A stretch of DNA of 64,000 bases from Orientallactaga sibirica (GCA_036365145.1 JAEOAD010000025.1:27599001-27663000); one strand, 5' to 3'. Positions 10,995 through 28,020 are shown, numbered from the stretch's first letter. Program-made: numbers and translations. The notes: a model not told the origin generated them from the letters alone.

Positions 10995-13102
10995 TATTTG
11001 CAAGCAGAGAGAGAGATAGGAGAGAGGCAGACAGAGAAAGAATGGGCACACCAGGGCTTCTAGCCATTACAAATGAACTCCAGATGCATGTGCCCCTTGT
11101 GCATCTGTCTTATATGGGTCCTGGAGAATTGAACCTGGGTCCTTTGGCTTCACAGGCAAATGCCTTAACTGCTAAGCCATCTCTCCAGCCCTGGACAGAG
11201 TTTTGAAGGCCCAGATTCCAGACCAGCTCTGTCACTTTGTACCAGTTGTTTTTATTTTATTGTTGTTGTTGCTGTTTTTTTTTGGTTTTTGCAAGGTAGG
11301 GTTTCACTCTAGCCCAGGCTGACCTGGAATTCACTATGTAGTCTCAGGCTGGCCTCGAACTCACGGTGATCCTCCTACCTCTGCCTCCCGAGTGCTGGGA
11401 TTAAAGGCGTGCACCACCATGCCAGGCTCTTGTTTATTTATTATAAAGTTTTTAAAATTTTATTTATTTATTAGAGATAGAGAGAGATGAGAGAGAAAAT
11501 GGGCATACCAGGGCCTGTTAGCCAGCAAATGTACTCCAGATGAATGTTCCACCATGTGCATCTGGCTTATGTGGGGCCTGGGGAATCAAACCTGGGTCCT
11601 TATGCTTTGTAGGCAAGTGTCTTAACCTCTAAGCCATCGCTCCAGCCCCCCCGCTTTTTTTTGAGAGAAGGTTCATGGCATCCAGGCTGGCTTTTACACA
11701 CACTATGTAGCCAAAGCTGGCCTTAAACTCCTGATCCTCCCGCCTCTATCTCCTGAGTACTGTCACTACAAACATGTGCCACCACATTCGGCTTTGCATA
11801 AATTACTTACTAGGGCCTCATTTTATTTACTTATTTTGGTTTTATTTGAGGGGGGGAGAGAAAGAGACAGAGAGAGAGAATGGGTATACCTTCGGCTGCT
11901 ACAAATGAACTCCAGATGCATGTGCCACCTTGTGTATCTGGCTTACGTGGGTTCTGGGGAAACTGAACCTGGGTTCTTTGGCTTTGCAGGCAAACACCCT
12001 AACTTCTAAGCCATCTCTCCAGCCCACTTATTTTATTTTTTGAGACAGGCTTCACTGAAGCCCTGATTGGCCTGGAATTCACTGTGTAGACCAGGCTGAT
12101 CTCAAACTGCCTCTGCCTTCCAAAGAGCCAGAATGACAGGCCTGAGCACTCTAGCTCCCCTATCTTTTTTTTTTTTTTTTTTTATTTTTTTTATTTTTAT
12201 TTTTGGAGAGAGAGACAGAGAGAGATAGACAGAGAGGGTCGGTGATGCCCAGGTGGGGTGAGGGGAACCTGAGCTGTCGCTGTAGCGTCGCGCGGGGCTC
12301 GGGCCGGAGCAGGCGGAGCAGGAGGAGCAGAAGGAGGGCCGGCCGGCCGGTTGCCTCCCAGGGGACCCGCCGTCTCAGCTCGGGGAAGCACGGGCCCACC
12401 CAGGGCGGCCAGCCTTCCAGGCGGTGGCAGCTGCGGGCGGCGGTGGGCGCGCCGAGCGGGGGCGGGGCCTCGGGGCCGAGCAGGAGTAGAGCGGGCGGCC
12501 CGCGGGGGTCGCCGCGGCAGGGGACTGTCCTCGAAGGGGCCTCGCAGGCCGCAGTCCAGGCTGAGACAGTAGCCGGCGCGGCTGCGCTGGATGGAGCGGA
12601 AGAGCACGTAATCCACCGAGCGCACCGACCCCTGCAGCTCCAGCAGGCACGAATCCTCCGAGGGGCTCGAGCCCCCCGGGAGGTCACCGATGGCTGACAG
12701 CACCAGAGACCCGCTGTCCATGGACACTGTGGGCGGCAGAGGGGTGTGTGTTGGGGGGGGAGGGGGAGAGAAGTCAGAGGGGGGTCCGGCCTGGTGATCC
12801 CAAGCCTCTTCTTGGGTCACACACTCTTGCCTTCCAGGTCCAGGGTTGCAAAGAGCCAAACAGCCCCTCAGACCCTCCTCAACAGTGGCTCAGCTTTCCC
12901 TGCCTTATGGCCCAGCCACCCCCCCTTGCTGTCCTTCACCCTGCCCAGCGTCCACTCTCCTTCACTCCGCTCACCATCTACAATGGAGGCCACTCGTTCA
13001 CAGACGCAGGAGCCATCGTGGAGCTGCGGTTCAAACAGAGTAGCCTGCAGAAGACATAGGGTCAAGGGCTCGGCTCTTCGGACTGACAACTGGACAGAGT
13101 AT

Positions 13103-13137
<35 letters not shown>

Positions 13138-14635
13138 TTTGCAAGCAGAGAGAGAGATAGGAGAGAGGCAGACAGAGAAAGAATGGGCACACCAGGGCCT
13201 CTAGCCATTACAAATGAATTCCAGATGCATGTGCCCCTTGTGCATCTGGCTTATATGGGTCCTGGAGAATTGAACCTGGGTCCTTTGGCTTCACAGGCAA
13301 ATGCCTTAACTGCTAAGCCATCTCTCCAGCCCTGGACAGAGTTTTGAAGGCCCAGATTCCAGACCAGCTCTGTTACTTTGTACCAGTTGTTTTTATTTTA
13401 TTGTTGTTGTTGCTGTTTTTTTTGGTTTTTGCAAGGTAGGGTTTCACTCTAGCCCAGGCTGACCTGGAATTCACTATGTAGTCTCAGGCTGGCCTCGAAC
13501 TCACGGTGATCCTCCTACCTCTGCCTCCCGAGTGCTGGGATTAAAGGCGTGCACCACCATGCCAGGCTCTTGTTTATTTATTATAAAGTTTTAAAAATTT
13601 TATTTATTTATTAGAGATAGAGAGAGATGAGAGAGAAAATGGGCATACCAGGGCCTGTTAGCCAGCAAATGTACTCCAGATGAATGTTCCACCATGTGCA
13701 TCTGGCTTATGGGGCCTGGGGAATCAAACCTGGGTCCTTATGCTTTGTAGGCAAGTGTCTTAACTCTAAGCCATCGCTCCAGCCCCCGCTTTTTTTTGAG
13801 AGAAGGTTCATGGCATCCAGGCTGGCTTTACACACACTATGTAGCCAAAGCTGGCCTTAAACTCCTGATCCTCCGCCTCTATCTCCTGAGTACTGTCACT
13901 ACAAACATGTGCCACCACATTCGGCTTTGCATAAATTACTTACTAGGGCCTCATTTTATTTACTTATTTTGGTTTTATTTGAGGGGGGGAGAGAAAGAGA
14001 CAGAGAGAGAGAATGGGTATACCTTCGGCTGCTACAAATGAACTCCAGATGCATGTGCCACCTTGTGTATCTGGCTTACGTGGGTTCTGGGGAAACTGAA
14101 CCTGGGTTCTTTGGCTTTGCAGGCAAACACCCTAACTTCTAAGCCATCTCTCCAGCCCACTTATTTTATTTTTTGAGACAGGCTTCACTGAAGCCCTGAT
14201 TGGCCTGGAATTCACTGTGTAGACCAGGCTGATCTCAAACTGCCTCTGCCTTCCAAAGAGCCAGAATGACAGGCCTGAGCCAGCACTCTAGCTCCCTATC
14301 TTTTTTTTTTTTATTTTTTTATTTTTTTTTTTTTTTTATTTTTGGAGAGAGAGACAGAGAGAGATAGACAGAGAGGGAGACAGAAATGGGCGCGCCCGCA
14401 GTCTCTCAGCTGCTGTGAACGAAATCCAGATGCGTGCGCCCCTTGTGGTCAAGTGCGGCATTGCGCCCTTGCGTCACTTTGCATCTGGCTAAACGTGGGA
14501 CCTGGAGATTGGAACCGCTGGAGACTGGAACCAGCGTTCTTAGGCTTAGGAGGCAGGCGCCTTCGCCGCTAAGCCATTTCTCCAGCCCTAGCTCCCTATC
14601 TTTAATACAGAAATCCTAGTTCCTGTGCTCACTTG

Positions 14636-14667
<32 letters not shown>

Positions 14668-17600
14668 AAGAAGATTAACATGGTCCCTCTGCAAGGATGA
14701 CACGCAAAATCGTGAAGCATTCCATATATTTTTCCCACTCAGCCAGAGGCAGAAAGTGACTCAACGACACAATGCCACACTTGCCGACAAGGGGGCACAA
14801 GGGACTGGAGTTCATTCACAGTAGCTGAGAAGCTGCTGGCATGCCCATTCCTCTCTCTCTCTGTCTCTCTCAAAAAAACTAAAACAAAGCCGGGCGTGGT
14901 GGTGCACGCCTTTAATCCCAGCACTTGGGAGGCAGAGGTAGGAGGATTGCCGTGAGTTCGAGGCCACCCTGAGACTACATAGTGAATTCCAGGTCAGCCT
15001 GAGCTAGAGTGAGACCCTACCTCGAAAAACCAAAAACAAAAAACAAACAAACAAAAAAAAAACACTAAAACAAGAGCTGGGCGTGGTGGCGCACACCTTT
15101 AATCCCAGCACTTGGGAGGCAGAGGTAGAAGGATCACTGTGAGTGCAAGGCCACCCTGACACGACATAGTGAATTCCAGGTCAGCCTGGGCAAGAGTGAG
15201 ACCCTACCTCAAAAAACCAAAAGGCCAGAGAACTGTTATTGACAGCTTCCCAGCCACACCAAGCCCTGTTCTTCTTACCTGGCTGTCTCCTCGCAGCCCC
15301 ATGACGGCCTCATAGGAAGGGGGGCAATCAGTAGGGTACAAGGGCACCGGGCTATCCATGGAACCATTGTACGTGATGCTGGTGGGATGAGGAAGAGGAT
15401 CAGGGTCTGGAAAAGAACTCCTCTCACAGCTGTCCCTTCCCACCAACCCAGGACCCTTCCTCAGATCCCACAGCAGGACTCTATCTGGCCTCACCTCTGT
15501 GCATCGGTTTCTGAGCTGCAGGTATACTCTGGGGGGTAGTAAGGTGGTGGGGGCACAGGCGGCACAAATTCCTCCAAGTCCAGCATGGTGTGGAGGAGAG
15601 GGGCTGGAGGCGAAGATGTACAGGCCAGAGGGCCCAGGGGGCCTGAGACTGAGCGCTCAGAGGCCAGCTGCTGGAGAGCAAGCAAGTTAGCAAACCTAGT
15701 GCCTGGAACGCCTCACTTCCTTGGGCCATGCCCTCCTTCCCTTTCGCTGGTTTGTGAGCCCCATTTTGGAGAAGATCCAGTTTCAGCCCCTCCTCAGCCA
15801 CACCCAGCTCCTTCCCTGCCCCAACCCTGAGCCTTTAGCTCTGGTCCTGTCCACCCAGAAGTCCCTCTTCTTTATAGTCTCATTTTTATCCAAAACCGCC
15901 AGTCACCACAGGACCATTGTCCATCCTTTAACCCAGTGTCTGCCTAGCATCTTCTTCTTCTTCTTTTTTTCTTTTTTTGTTTGTTTTTCCTAGGTAAGGT
16001 CTCACTGTACCCAGGCTGACCTGAAATTCACTATGTAGTCTCAGGGTGGCCTTGAGCTCACAGCAATCTTCCTACCTGTTCCTCCCTCCAGGGTGCTGGG
16101 GTTAATGGTGTGCACCACCACGCCTGGCTCCTGTTTTTTTTTTTTTTTTTAATTTAAAATTTTAAATTTTTATTCATTTGAGAGAGAAATAGGCAGGGAG
16201 AGAGGGAGAGAGAGTGGGTGCACCAGGAGGACCTCTAGCCACTGCAAACGAACTCCAGATGTATGTGCCACCTACTGCATCTGGCTTACGTGGGTCCTGC
16301 AAAATCAAACCTGGGTCCTTTGGCTTTGCAGGCAGGAACCTTGACCGCTGAGCCATCACCTCTCTAGCCCTCTCTTTTTTTTTTTTTTTGTTTTGTTCTT
16401 GTTTCGAGGCTTTGCAGGCATGCACCTTACCCGCTAAGCCATCTCTCCAGCCGAGGACCTTTTTGATTCTACCTATCCAGTGTTCCTCACCCTCCCTGTG
16501 CCCCCCCCCAAAAAAAACAACCCTCTAATAGACATCCTCAGTAGGTGACCTGCAGCCGCAGAGGCTCACAACCTAGACCTGGAAGTCCTGCCTAGTCCAG
16601 GCACAACAGTCCCGGCCTCCACCACATCTGGCTGGCTTGGGGCCCTGGCTCTCGTCTCACCGTATGCACGAGGTCCAGGGAGAAGATCTGGACACAGCAG
16701 ACAACAGCAGAGAGGGTACATATTATGGCAGCAAAGATGGTGAGTCCACAGACGCTGAAGAGCAGGTTCTGAGAAAGGGAAGAGGGAGGAGGAGAGGAGG
16801 AAGGGGCTGAGGAGGGGTAACCCCTGCCTCCCTCCCACATGCTGGGCCTGTGAGGAAGGAGGGGCAGTGGGAGTGGGGGTGGGGAGGAAGGGATGGGGCA
16901 GGGCATGCCTACCTTGAGAGCCCCCCGAGCTTCATCGCAGGTAGAGTTAAAGGCAACTTTCAGTTCCTGGCCTGACTCTGGACAGGGCCGGAGTAGGGGG
17001 ACAGGGGGGCAGCACACACACACCTTCCCTTCCTGAGTGGAAGTGGAGTGGGCAAGGCAGCCTGTGTCAGGGGCGTGAACCCAAGGGTCCTGCACACCTC
17101 CCCCAGTCAGGTCTTTCCAGCTGTCCCACCTCAAATCTCACCATGGAGCACTCTCGGAAATCGCGAGCCAGCTGGGCATTCTTACAGGACAGCACAGAGC
17201 CGGCCATGCTGAGCATGACACAGAGCACCGAAAGCAAGGAGAAGGAAGAGATCTGGGGGGGGGGGGGAGGAAGGAAGGAAGGAAGGAAGGAAGGAAGGAA
17301 GGAAGGAAGGAAGGAAGGAAGGAAGGAAGGAAGGAAGAAGGGTGTCAGGTCAGGGCTGGCACTTTCATAAGTAGCCAGCCTCTTCCGCACAAGCCACCCT
17401 CTTTCATAGGCACTTTGGGCCAGCCTGGCACCAACCGGAGAGCCAATTCCGTTCCTGAGGGTATAAGGGGGTGTCCCATCTAATGCCGGGCTCCTCCCTC
17501 CCAGTGGGCACCTACCTCCCTGGCACCTACCACTAGAGTGAAAGGCCTCTTCCAGGACACAATGCCAACCACCCCAGAGAACGCCAGCTGGGGACAGAGT

Positions 17601-18048
17601 AGGCATAGGCTAAGTCTGGCAGGGGGGGCACCAGAGTGAGCCCCTCACTACAGGATGGGCCCCAGCCTTGCAAGGAGGGAGAGGCCACAGGAGAAGGAGA
17701 GAGAGAGAGAGAGAAAGAAGAGGCCAGGATGTGGGCTTCCGGCAGGTGAGGAGGGGTGGGTGGGGCCTGAGAAGACTCCCCCACCCAATTATCTGTGCAC
17801 TCTTCGCATGGCACCCAACTCACCGAGAACCCAGCCCAGGACGGGCAGGACCTCTTGATGCTCTCTGTAGTGGTGACAGAGGAGGCCACCATGCTGAAGG
17901 TGACCACCAGGATGCCCAGGAGCACCTGGGCCAACCCCAGCGTGAGCAGCGCCTGCAGCCAGGGTCGGTGGAGGCGGAGGTGGGTAAGGCCCCGGGTGCT
18001 GGGCCGGCTGGTCAGCGAGCGGCTGGAGTCACTTGGCGAGGGCATCAT
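6969..18048 (-). CDS. FAM189B: FAM189B (ENTREP3, COTE1): four-pass membrane protein with PPxY motifs; spliced, 12 coding exons
   Basis: Coding exons in transcript order: 18048-17824, 17587-17531, 17252-17142, 17032-16913, 16768-16661, 15667-15495, 15378-15279, 10885-10816, 10567-9980, 8461-8393, 8281-8025, 7142-6969. They join in phase to 683 codons plus stop (human is about 668). Hydrophobic segments lie at about residues 31-55, 76-94, 95-117 and 172-200, followed by a long Pro/Ser/Arg-rich cytosolic tail. PPxY motifs sit at about 247-250, 252-255 (PPEY) and 284-287 (PPSY). Family knowledge: FAM189/ENTREP proteins are endosomal membrane proteins that recruit WW-domain partners through PPxY; human FAM189B has been reported to bind WWOX. 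The start is the first of two adjacent ATGs (MMPSPSD). Introns 7 and 8 are disturbed by a tandem duplication that repeats exons 8 and 9. Confidence 0.95.
7172..7920 (+). repeat. SINEs in FAM189B intron 11
   Basis: Three DIP-type copies on the plus strand (about 7172-7368, 7374-7570, 7584-7772), then a 3'-truncated B1-type copy (7775-7895) and an AAATA/TA-rich tail. All are antisense to the gene. Confidence 0.8.
8025..8281 (-). CDS. FAM189B: FAM189B coding exon 11
   Basis: Codons 541-626, [20 protein letters not shown] through the conserved basic tail to GTHGHKQ. Acceptor CCCCCAG, donor GTAAGC. Confidence 0.94.
8393..8461 (-). CDS. FAM189B: FAM189B coding exon 10
   Basis: Codons 518-540 plus one base: [19 protein letters not shown]. 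Acceptor TCCCCAG, donor GTCAGG. Confidence 0.93.
8835..9703. repeat. SINEs in FAM189B intron 9, including a nested pair
   Basis: B1-type antisense copies at about 8835-9004 and 9021-9186. The second is flanked by CTCTAAGTGGATTTTT at 9008-9023 and 9187-9202. A B1 at about 9215-9610 is split by a sense DIP-type copy at 9244-9464, with CAAGGTAGGG repeated at 9234-9243 and 9465-9474. A further B1 fragment lies at 9625-9703. Confidence 0.8.
9749..9960. repeat. (GC)n/(GT)n microsatellites beside FAM189B exon 9
   Basis: An alternating GC/GT tract at about 9749-9803 and a long (GT)n at about 9912-9948, within intron 9 just downstream of the exon 9 donor (transcript sense: CA repeats). Alternating purine-pyrimidine runs of this kind can adopt Z-DNA; that is inference. 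Confidence 0.85.
9980..10567 (-). CDS. FAM189B: FAM189B coding exon 9 (copy 1, intact)
   Basis: Codons 322-517 plus one base, from [19 protein letters not shown] through a Pro/Arg-rich region to [14 protein letters not shown]. It is open in one frame throughout, with acceptor GCCCACAG and donor GTGAGC. A (CA)n tract on the transcript lies within about 30 bases of the donor. This is the functional copy; the partner at 12238-12726 is broken. Confidence 0.95.
10816..10885 (-). CDS. FAM189B: FAM189B coding exon 8 (copy 1)
   Basis: Codons 299 to 322 (first base), encoding [20 protein letters not shown] and IVD. Acceptor CTGCAG, donor GTGAGC. An identical exon lies at 12975-13044 in the duplicated copy. 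Confidence 0.93.
10940..12237 (-). repeat. SINE series in copy 1 of the FAM189B duplication
   Basis: In order, all antisense to the plus strand: DIP-type 10940-11193 with a (TTTA)n run at 10942-10996, B1 11270-11428, DIP-type 11440-11648, old B1 11655-11795, DIP-type 11820-12026, old B1 12028-12150, and the first part of a long-form DIP copy 12165-12237 cut by the duplication junction. Confidence 0.8.
12238..12726 (-). pseudogene. FAM189B: Broken second copy of FAM189B exon 9
   Basis: This is the copy-2 counterpart of 10078-10567. It has the same acceptor and start ([11 protein letters not shown]...), but one-base deletions relative to copy 1 at about 12290, 12355, 12469 and 12490 shift the frame after PRAARS. 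The copy breaks off at 12238, so it lacks the exon's last coding part and its splice donor. It cannot serve as an internal exon. Confidence 0.85.
12975..13044 (-). pseudogene. FAM189B: Second copy of FAM189B exon 8
   Basis: I see no difference from exon 8 at 10816-10885, and both splice sites are intact. As it precedes exon 8 in transcript order, it could replace exon 8 without changing the protein. If both were spliced in, 70 extra bases would shift the frame. Confidence 0.8.
13098..14303 (-). repeat. SINE series in copy 2 of the FAM189B duplication
   Basis: The same ordered elements as in copy 1: DIP-type 13098-13333 with a shorter (TTTA)n, B1 13420-13568, DIP-type 13580-13786, old B1 13790-13930, DIP-type 13955-14156, old B1 14158-14290. 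Confidence 0.8.
14304..14587 (-). mobile_element. Long-form DIP-type SINE with target-site duplication
   Basis: The complete version of the element cut at 12237. CTAGCTCCCTATCTTT flanks it at 14288-14303 and 14588-14603. It carries the long-form tract with CCCTTGTGGTCAAGTGCGGC. Its insertion predates the tandem duplication, because both copies contain it. Confidence 0.8.
14625..14733 (+). pseudogene. U6 snRNA retropseudogene
   Basis: It starts GTGCTCACTTGGGCAGCACA and covers the whole U6 length (AAAATTGGAACGATACA, GGATGACACGCAAAATCG, TCCATATATTTTT). I count roughly eight to nine departures from canonical U6, including the 5' stem-loop (CTTGGG for CTTCGG). It directly abuts a 5'-truncated SINE on its 3' side, a known form of L1-mediated U6 chimera. 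It is not expected to be functional. Confidence 0.88.
14750..15225 (+). repeat. SINE tail fused to U6, then two B1-type copies
   Basis: A 5'-truncated long-form DIP-type copy (14750-14885) follows the U6 sequence directly. A B1 copy (14888-15040) has ACTAAAACAA on both sides, and a second B1 copy follows at 15072-15225. All are in FAM189B intron 7. Confidence 0.75.
15279..15378 (-). CDS. FAM189B: FAM189B coding exon 7
   Basis: Codons 265-298, with the third PPxY (PPSY) in [17 protein letters not shown]. Acceptor CCACCAG, donor GTAAGA. It is the last exon before the duplicated segment. Confidence 0.93.
15495..15667 (-). CDS. FAM189B: FAM189B coding exon 6
   Basis: Codons 208 to 265 (first two bases), including the [10 protein letters not shown] double PPxY motif. 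The acceptor has a tandem CAGCAG. I chose the downstream AG because it gives ...DLVHT-LASERS, the family junction; the other choice adds one Gln. Confidence 0.9.
15950..16453 (-). repeat. SINEs in FAM189B intron 5
   Basis: Antisense B1 at about 15955-16132, antisense DIP-type at 16140-16372, and a short DIP-type 5'-part fragment at 16403-16453. Confidence 0.75.
16661..16768 (-). CDS. FAM189B: FAM189B coding exon 5
   Basis: Codons 172-207, the fourth membrane segment ([20 protein letters not shown]...). Acceptor TTCTCAG, donor GTGAGA. Confidence 0.93.
16913..17032 (-). CDS. FAM189B: FAM189B coding exon 4
   Basis: Codons 132-171: a Cys-rich loop ([20 protein letters not shown]) and a possible N-glycosylation site NST before CDEARGALK. 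Acceptor ACTCAG, donor GTAGGC. Confidence 0.93.
17142..17252 (-). CDS. FAM189B: FAM189B coding exon 3
   Basis: Codons 95-131: third membrane segment, then [16 protein letters not shown]. The acceptor is preceded by a C run and a (CCTT)n microsatellite. Donor GTGAGA. Confidence 0.93.
17256..17337. repeat. G run plus (AAGG)n microsatellite at the FAM189B exon 3 acceptor
   Basis: A G run (17255-17267) followed by about fifteen AAGG units to 17337. On the transcript strand this reads (CCTT)n then a C run ending in the acceptor CAG at 17255-17253, so it forms the polypyrimidine tract. Confidence 0.9.
17531..17587 (-). CDS. FAM189B: FAM189B coding exon 2
   Basis: Codons 76-94, encoding the membrane segment [19 protein letters not shown]. 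Acceptor CCCCAG, donor GTAGGT, phase 0 at both ends. Confidence 0.93.
17824..18048 (-). CDS. FAM189B: FAM189B coding exon 1
   Basis: Codons 1-75, with the start region and the first membrane segment ([18 protein letters not shown]). The donor after TTCTCG is GTGAGT and the exon ends in phase 0. 5' untranslated sequence continues upstream to an undetermined start site. Confidence 0.95.
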
Positions 18049-18720
18049 GCCTGCTGTTGGGTCGCCTGCGCCTTGCTCGGTTCCCCCTGGCACTTGGGAG
18101 CATCTCAGAGGTGCCCAAGGCCCCGTCCTGTCTCCTCTCCAGCCTCCTCTCTCTAGAGCCCACCCCCTGGCTGGGTCCCCTGGGGCATTGCCCAGGGATT
18201 CCAGCTGGGGGGAGGCCCAAGGGAGGGGTGTCACGAAGGGACCGTGAGATGCACCCTCCCCAACACGGGCACCGGACCGGTACCGTGCCAGGGGCGGCGA
18301 TGAGGACGCGAGGGCACTGGCTCATCGCATCTCCCTGGGGAAGAGGAGCGCCGAGAGTGAAGAGGGCGGCGGTCCGGAGCCCCGAGAAGGATGGGAAGGT
18401 AAAGGCGACAGGGATGGAAAGAACTCTGGAGGTGGAGGGAGGCCCCCGGGAAGACGAGGGGTCGGCGCTGGGGGACTTGGGGTACCCTCGGGGTGAAGAG
18501 TGGGACCCAGGGCCGCCTGGTGGGGGGAGAGGCAGCGCCACCGCCTCTTCCTAGGTCGCCCGGCGCGCTCCCCTCCCCTAGCTGGGGCTGCAGCGGTCCG
18601 GGCACTGAAGGCGGGGGATGGGGATGGGCACGGGCACGGGGCGGGAGGAGGAGGGGCGTGGCGGCGCGGTGCACCGCGGGAGCTGTAGTCCCACCGAGGC
18701 CCAGAGGGAAGGAGGGAGGG
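18049..18720 (-). promoter_or_regulatory. FAM189B: FAM189B 5' UTR and CpG-rich promoter region
   Basis: GC-rich, SINE-free sequence immediately upstream of the FAM189B start. On the minus strand ACTACAGCTCCCG at 18689-18677 fits the conserved promoter motif ACTAYRnnnCCCR (ZNF143-type). The transcription start is not fixed by what I can see. Confidence 0.6.
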
Positions 18721-18939
18721 AAGGAGGAGCTAGAGCGGGACAGGCCCTCCACCCCTGGCCAGGTTCCAGTGATCCTTTGCGTGCCCACTTGCGCCCTACC
18801 CAGCCTCTCACGTGCAGAGTTCCCAGCAGGATTTGCTCCATCGCTCATGGAGAAGGTTGGTAAGCGGGTGCCCTGGCCTCCATGATTCCCACCTCGTGGC
18901 ACCTGCTACCCCGGCCTCCTACCACCCACTCCAGTACCA

Positions 18940-19203
18940 TACTTTTTTTCCAAAGGGGGTCTCACTCTCTCAGCTCACAGTGACCCTCCTACCTCTGCTT
19001 CCTGAGTGCCGGGATTAAAGGCTTGCACCGCCAGGCCCAGCTACCCTACACATTGTTTTTCTTTCATAGTCCTAATTTACAGTAAAAATCCAGAAGACGG
19101 CTGGGCATAATCCCAGCATTTGGGAGGCAGAGGTAGAATGGCTTTGAGTTTGAAGCAAGCCTGGGATTACAGTGAATTCCAGGTTAGGCTTGGGCTAGAG
19201 TGA

Positions 19204-19240
<37 letters not shown>
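18940..19240. repeat. B1 fragments and (CA)n between FAM189B and SCAMP3
   Basis: An antisense B1 fragment at about 18940-19043, a sense B1 fragment at 19095-19203 and a (CA)n run at 19206-19239. The spacer holds nothing else recognisable. Confidence 0.7.
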
Positions 19241-19243
<3 letters not shown>

Positions 19244-19296
19244 TAGGAAACAGGTGAGTTCCAGTTACGCTTTTTTTTCTCTCTTTTATTTTGTTT

Positions 19297-19302
19297 TTTA
19301 TT
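19297..19302 (-). terminator. SCAMP3: SCAMP3 poly(A) signal AATAAA
   Basis: AATAAA on the minus strand about 280 bases 3' of the SCAMP3 stop codon, with a second candidate at 19285-19290. 19303-19581 is therefore the probable 3' untranslated region. Confidence 0.55.
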
Positions 19303-19581
19303 TAAATAACTGAAGCGACAGCCTTGGCACAGTTGAGGGAAGCTAGGTTGGGGTGTGTGAGAGGTGGCAGCAGTGCGGCCTGATGGGGGAGAGCGCCAGC
19401 AATGGCTGGGTCACAAATGGCCTCCCCTGTGTCCAAGCCTGGTTCAGCAGTCCTAGATGTAGAATTAGGAGCCATATAAAGAAGCCATCAAGTAACGGTA
19501 TCTCCCCATGTCCCCGAGAGCTCAGGGATAGGGACTGTGTCACCTCCTTCAGGTGGCAGTGCCAGGGTATCCCAGTGGGGG

Positions 19582-27707
<8,126 letters not shown>

Positions 27708-28020
27708 GCTTGCAGCCGAGGCCCCGGCTGCCCGCGGCCCTCCTCGGCGGGCCGGGCCGGGCAGTGGCGGCGCCCGCTCCTCCCAGCACCAATTGGCTGC
27801 GGCCACCGGAAGGCTCCCCGGATCCCGGCAGCGCCTGCGTCTCAGCAAAAGCCAAAGACGGAAGTGCTTCTCGTGATTGCTTCCAGCCCGGCCCTGCGCT
27901 GGGCGCCGCACTTCCCCCACGTGACTTCCCGCTGCGCAGGAACTACACCTCCCAGGTGCCTCCAGCCGGGAAGGCGGCGGGCCCGGCGACCCGAGATGCA
28001 GCACGGGAGCCTTCTGCAGT
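27708..28020 (-). promoter_or_regulatory. SCAMP3: SCAMP3 CpG-rich promoter and 5' UTR
   Basis: GC-rich sequence upstream of the SCAMP3 ATG. It contains an E-box CACGTGAC at 27918-27925, a core shared with CLEAR/USF-type sites, and ACTACACCTCCCA at 27942-27954, matching ACTAYRnnnCCCR. Factor assignment is inference. Confidence 0.65.

Larger units (their letters stand above)
10076..14376. repeat. Direct tandem duplication, unit about 2.15 kb, inside FAM189B
   Basis: Copy 1 spans about 10076-12237 and copy 2 about 12238-14376, in the same orientation. Both begin at GTCGGTGATGCCCAGG inside FAM189B exon 9 and run through exon 8 and the same ordered SINEs. They end inside an antisense long-form DIP-type SINE at GATAGACAGAGAG, where copy 1 jumps back to exon 9 sequence and copy 2 continues into the rest of the SINE. 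Differences are few: mostly one-base changes in homopolymers, plus a shorter (TTTA)n in copy 2. Either a recent real duplication or a false assembly duplication fits. Confidence 0.9.

Noticed and set aside
14625..14733. Functional U6 snRNA gene
   Set aside because: Several changes in conserved positions and a direct fusion to a SINE tail indicate a retropseudogene.
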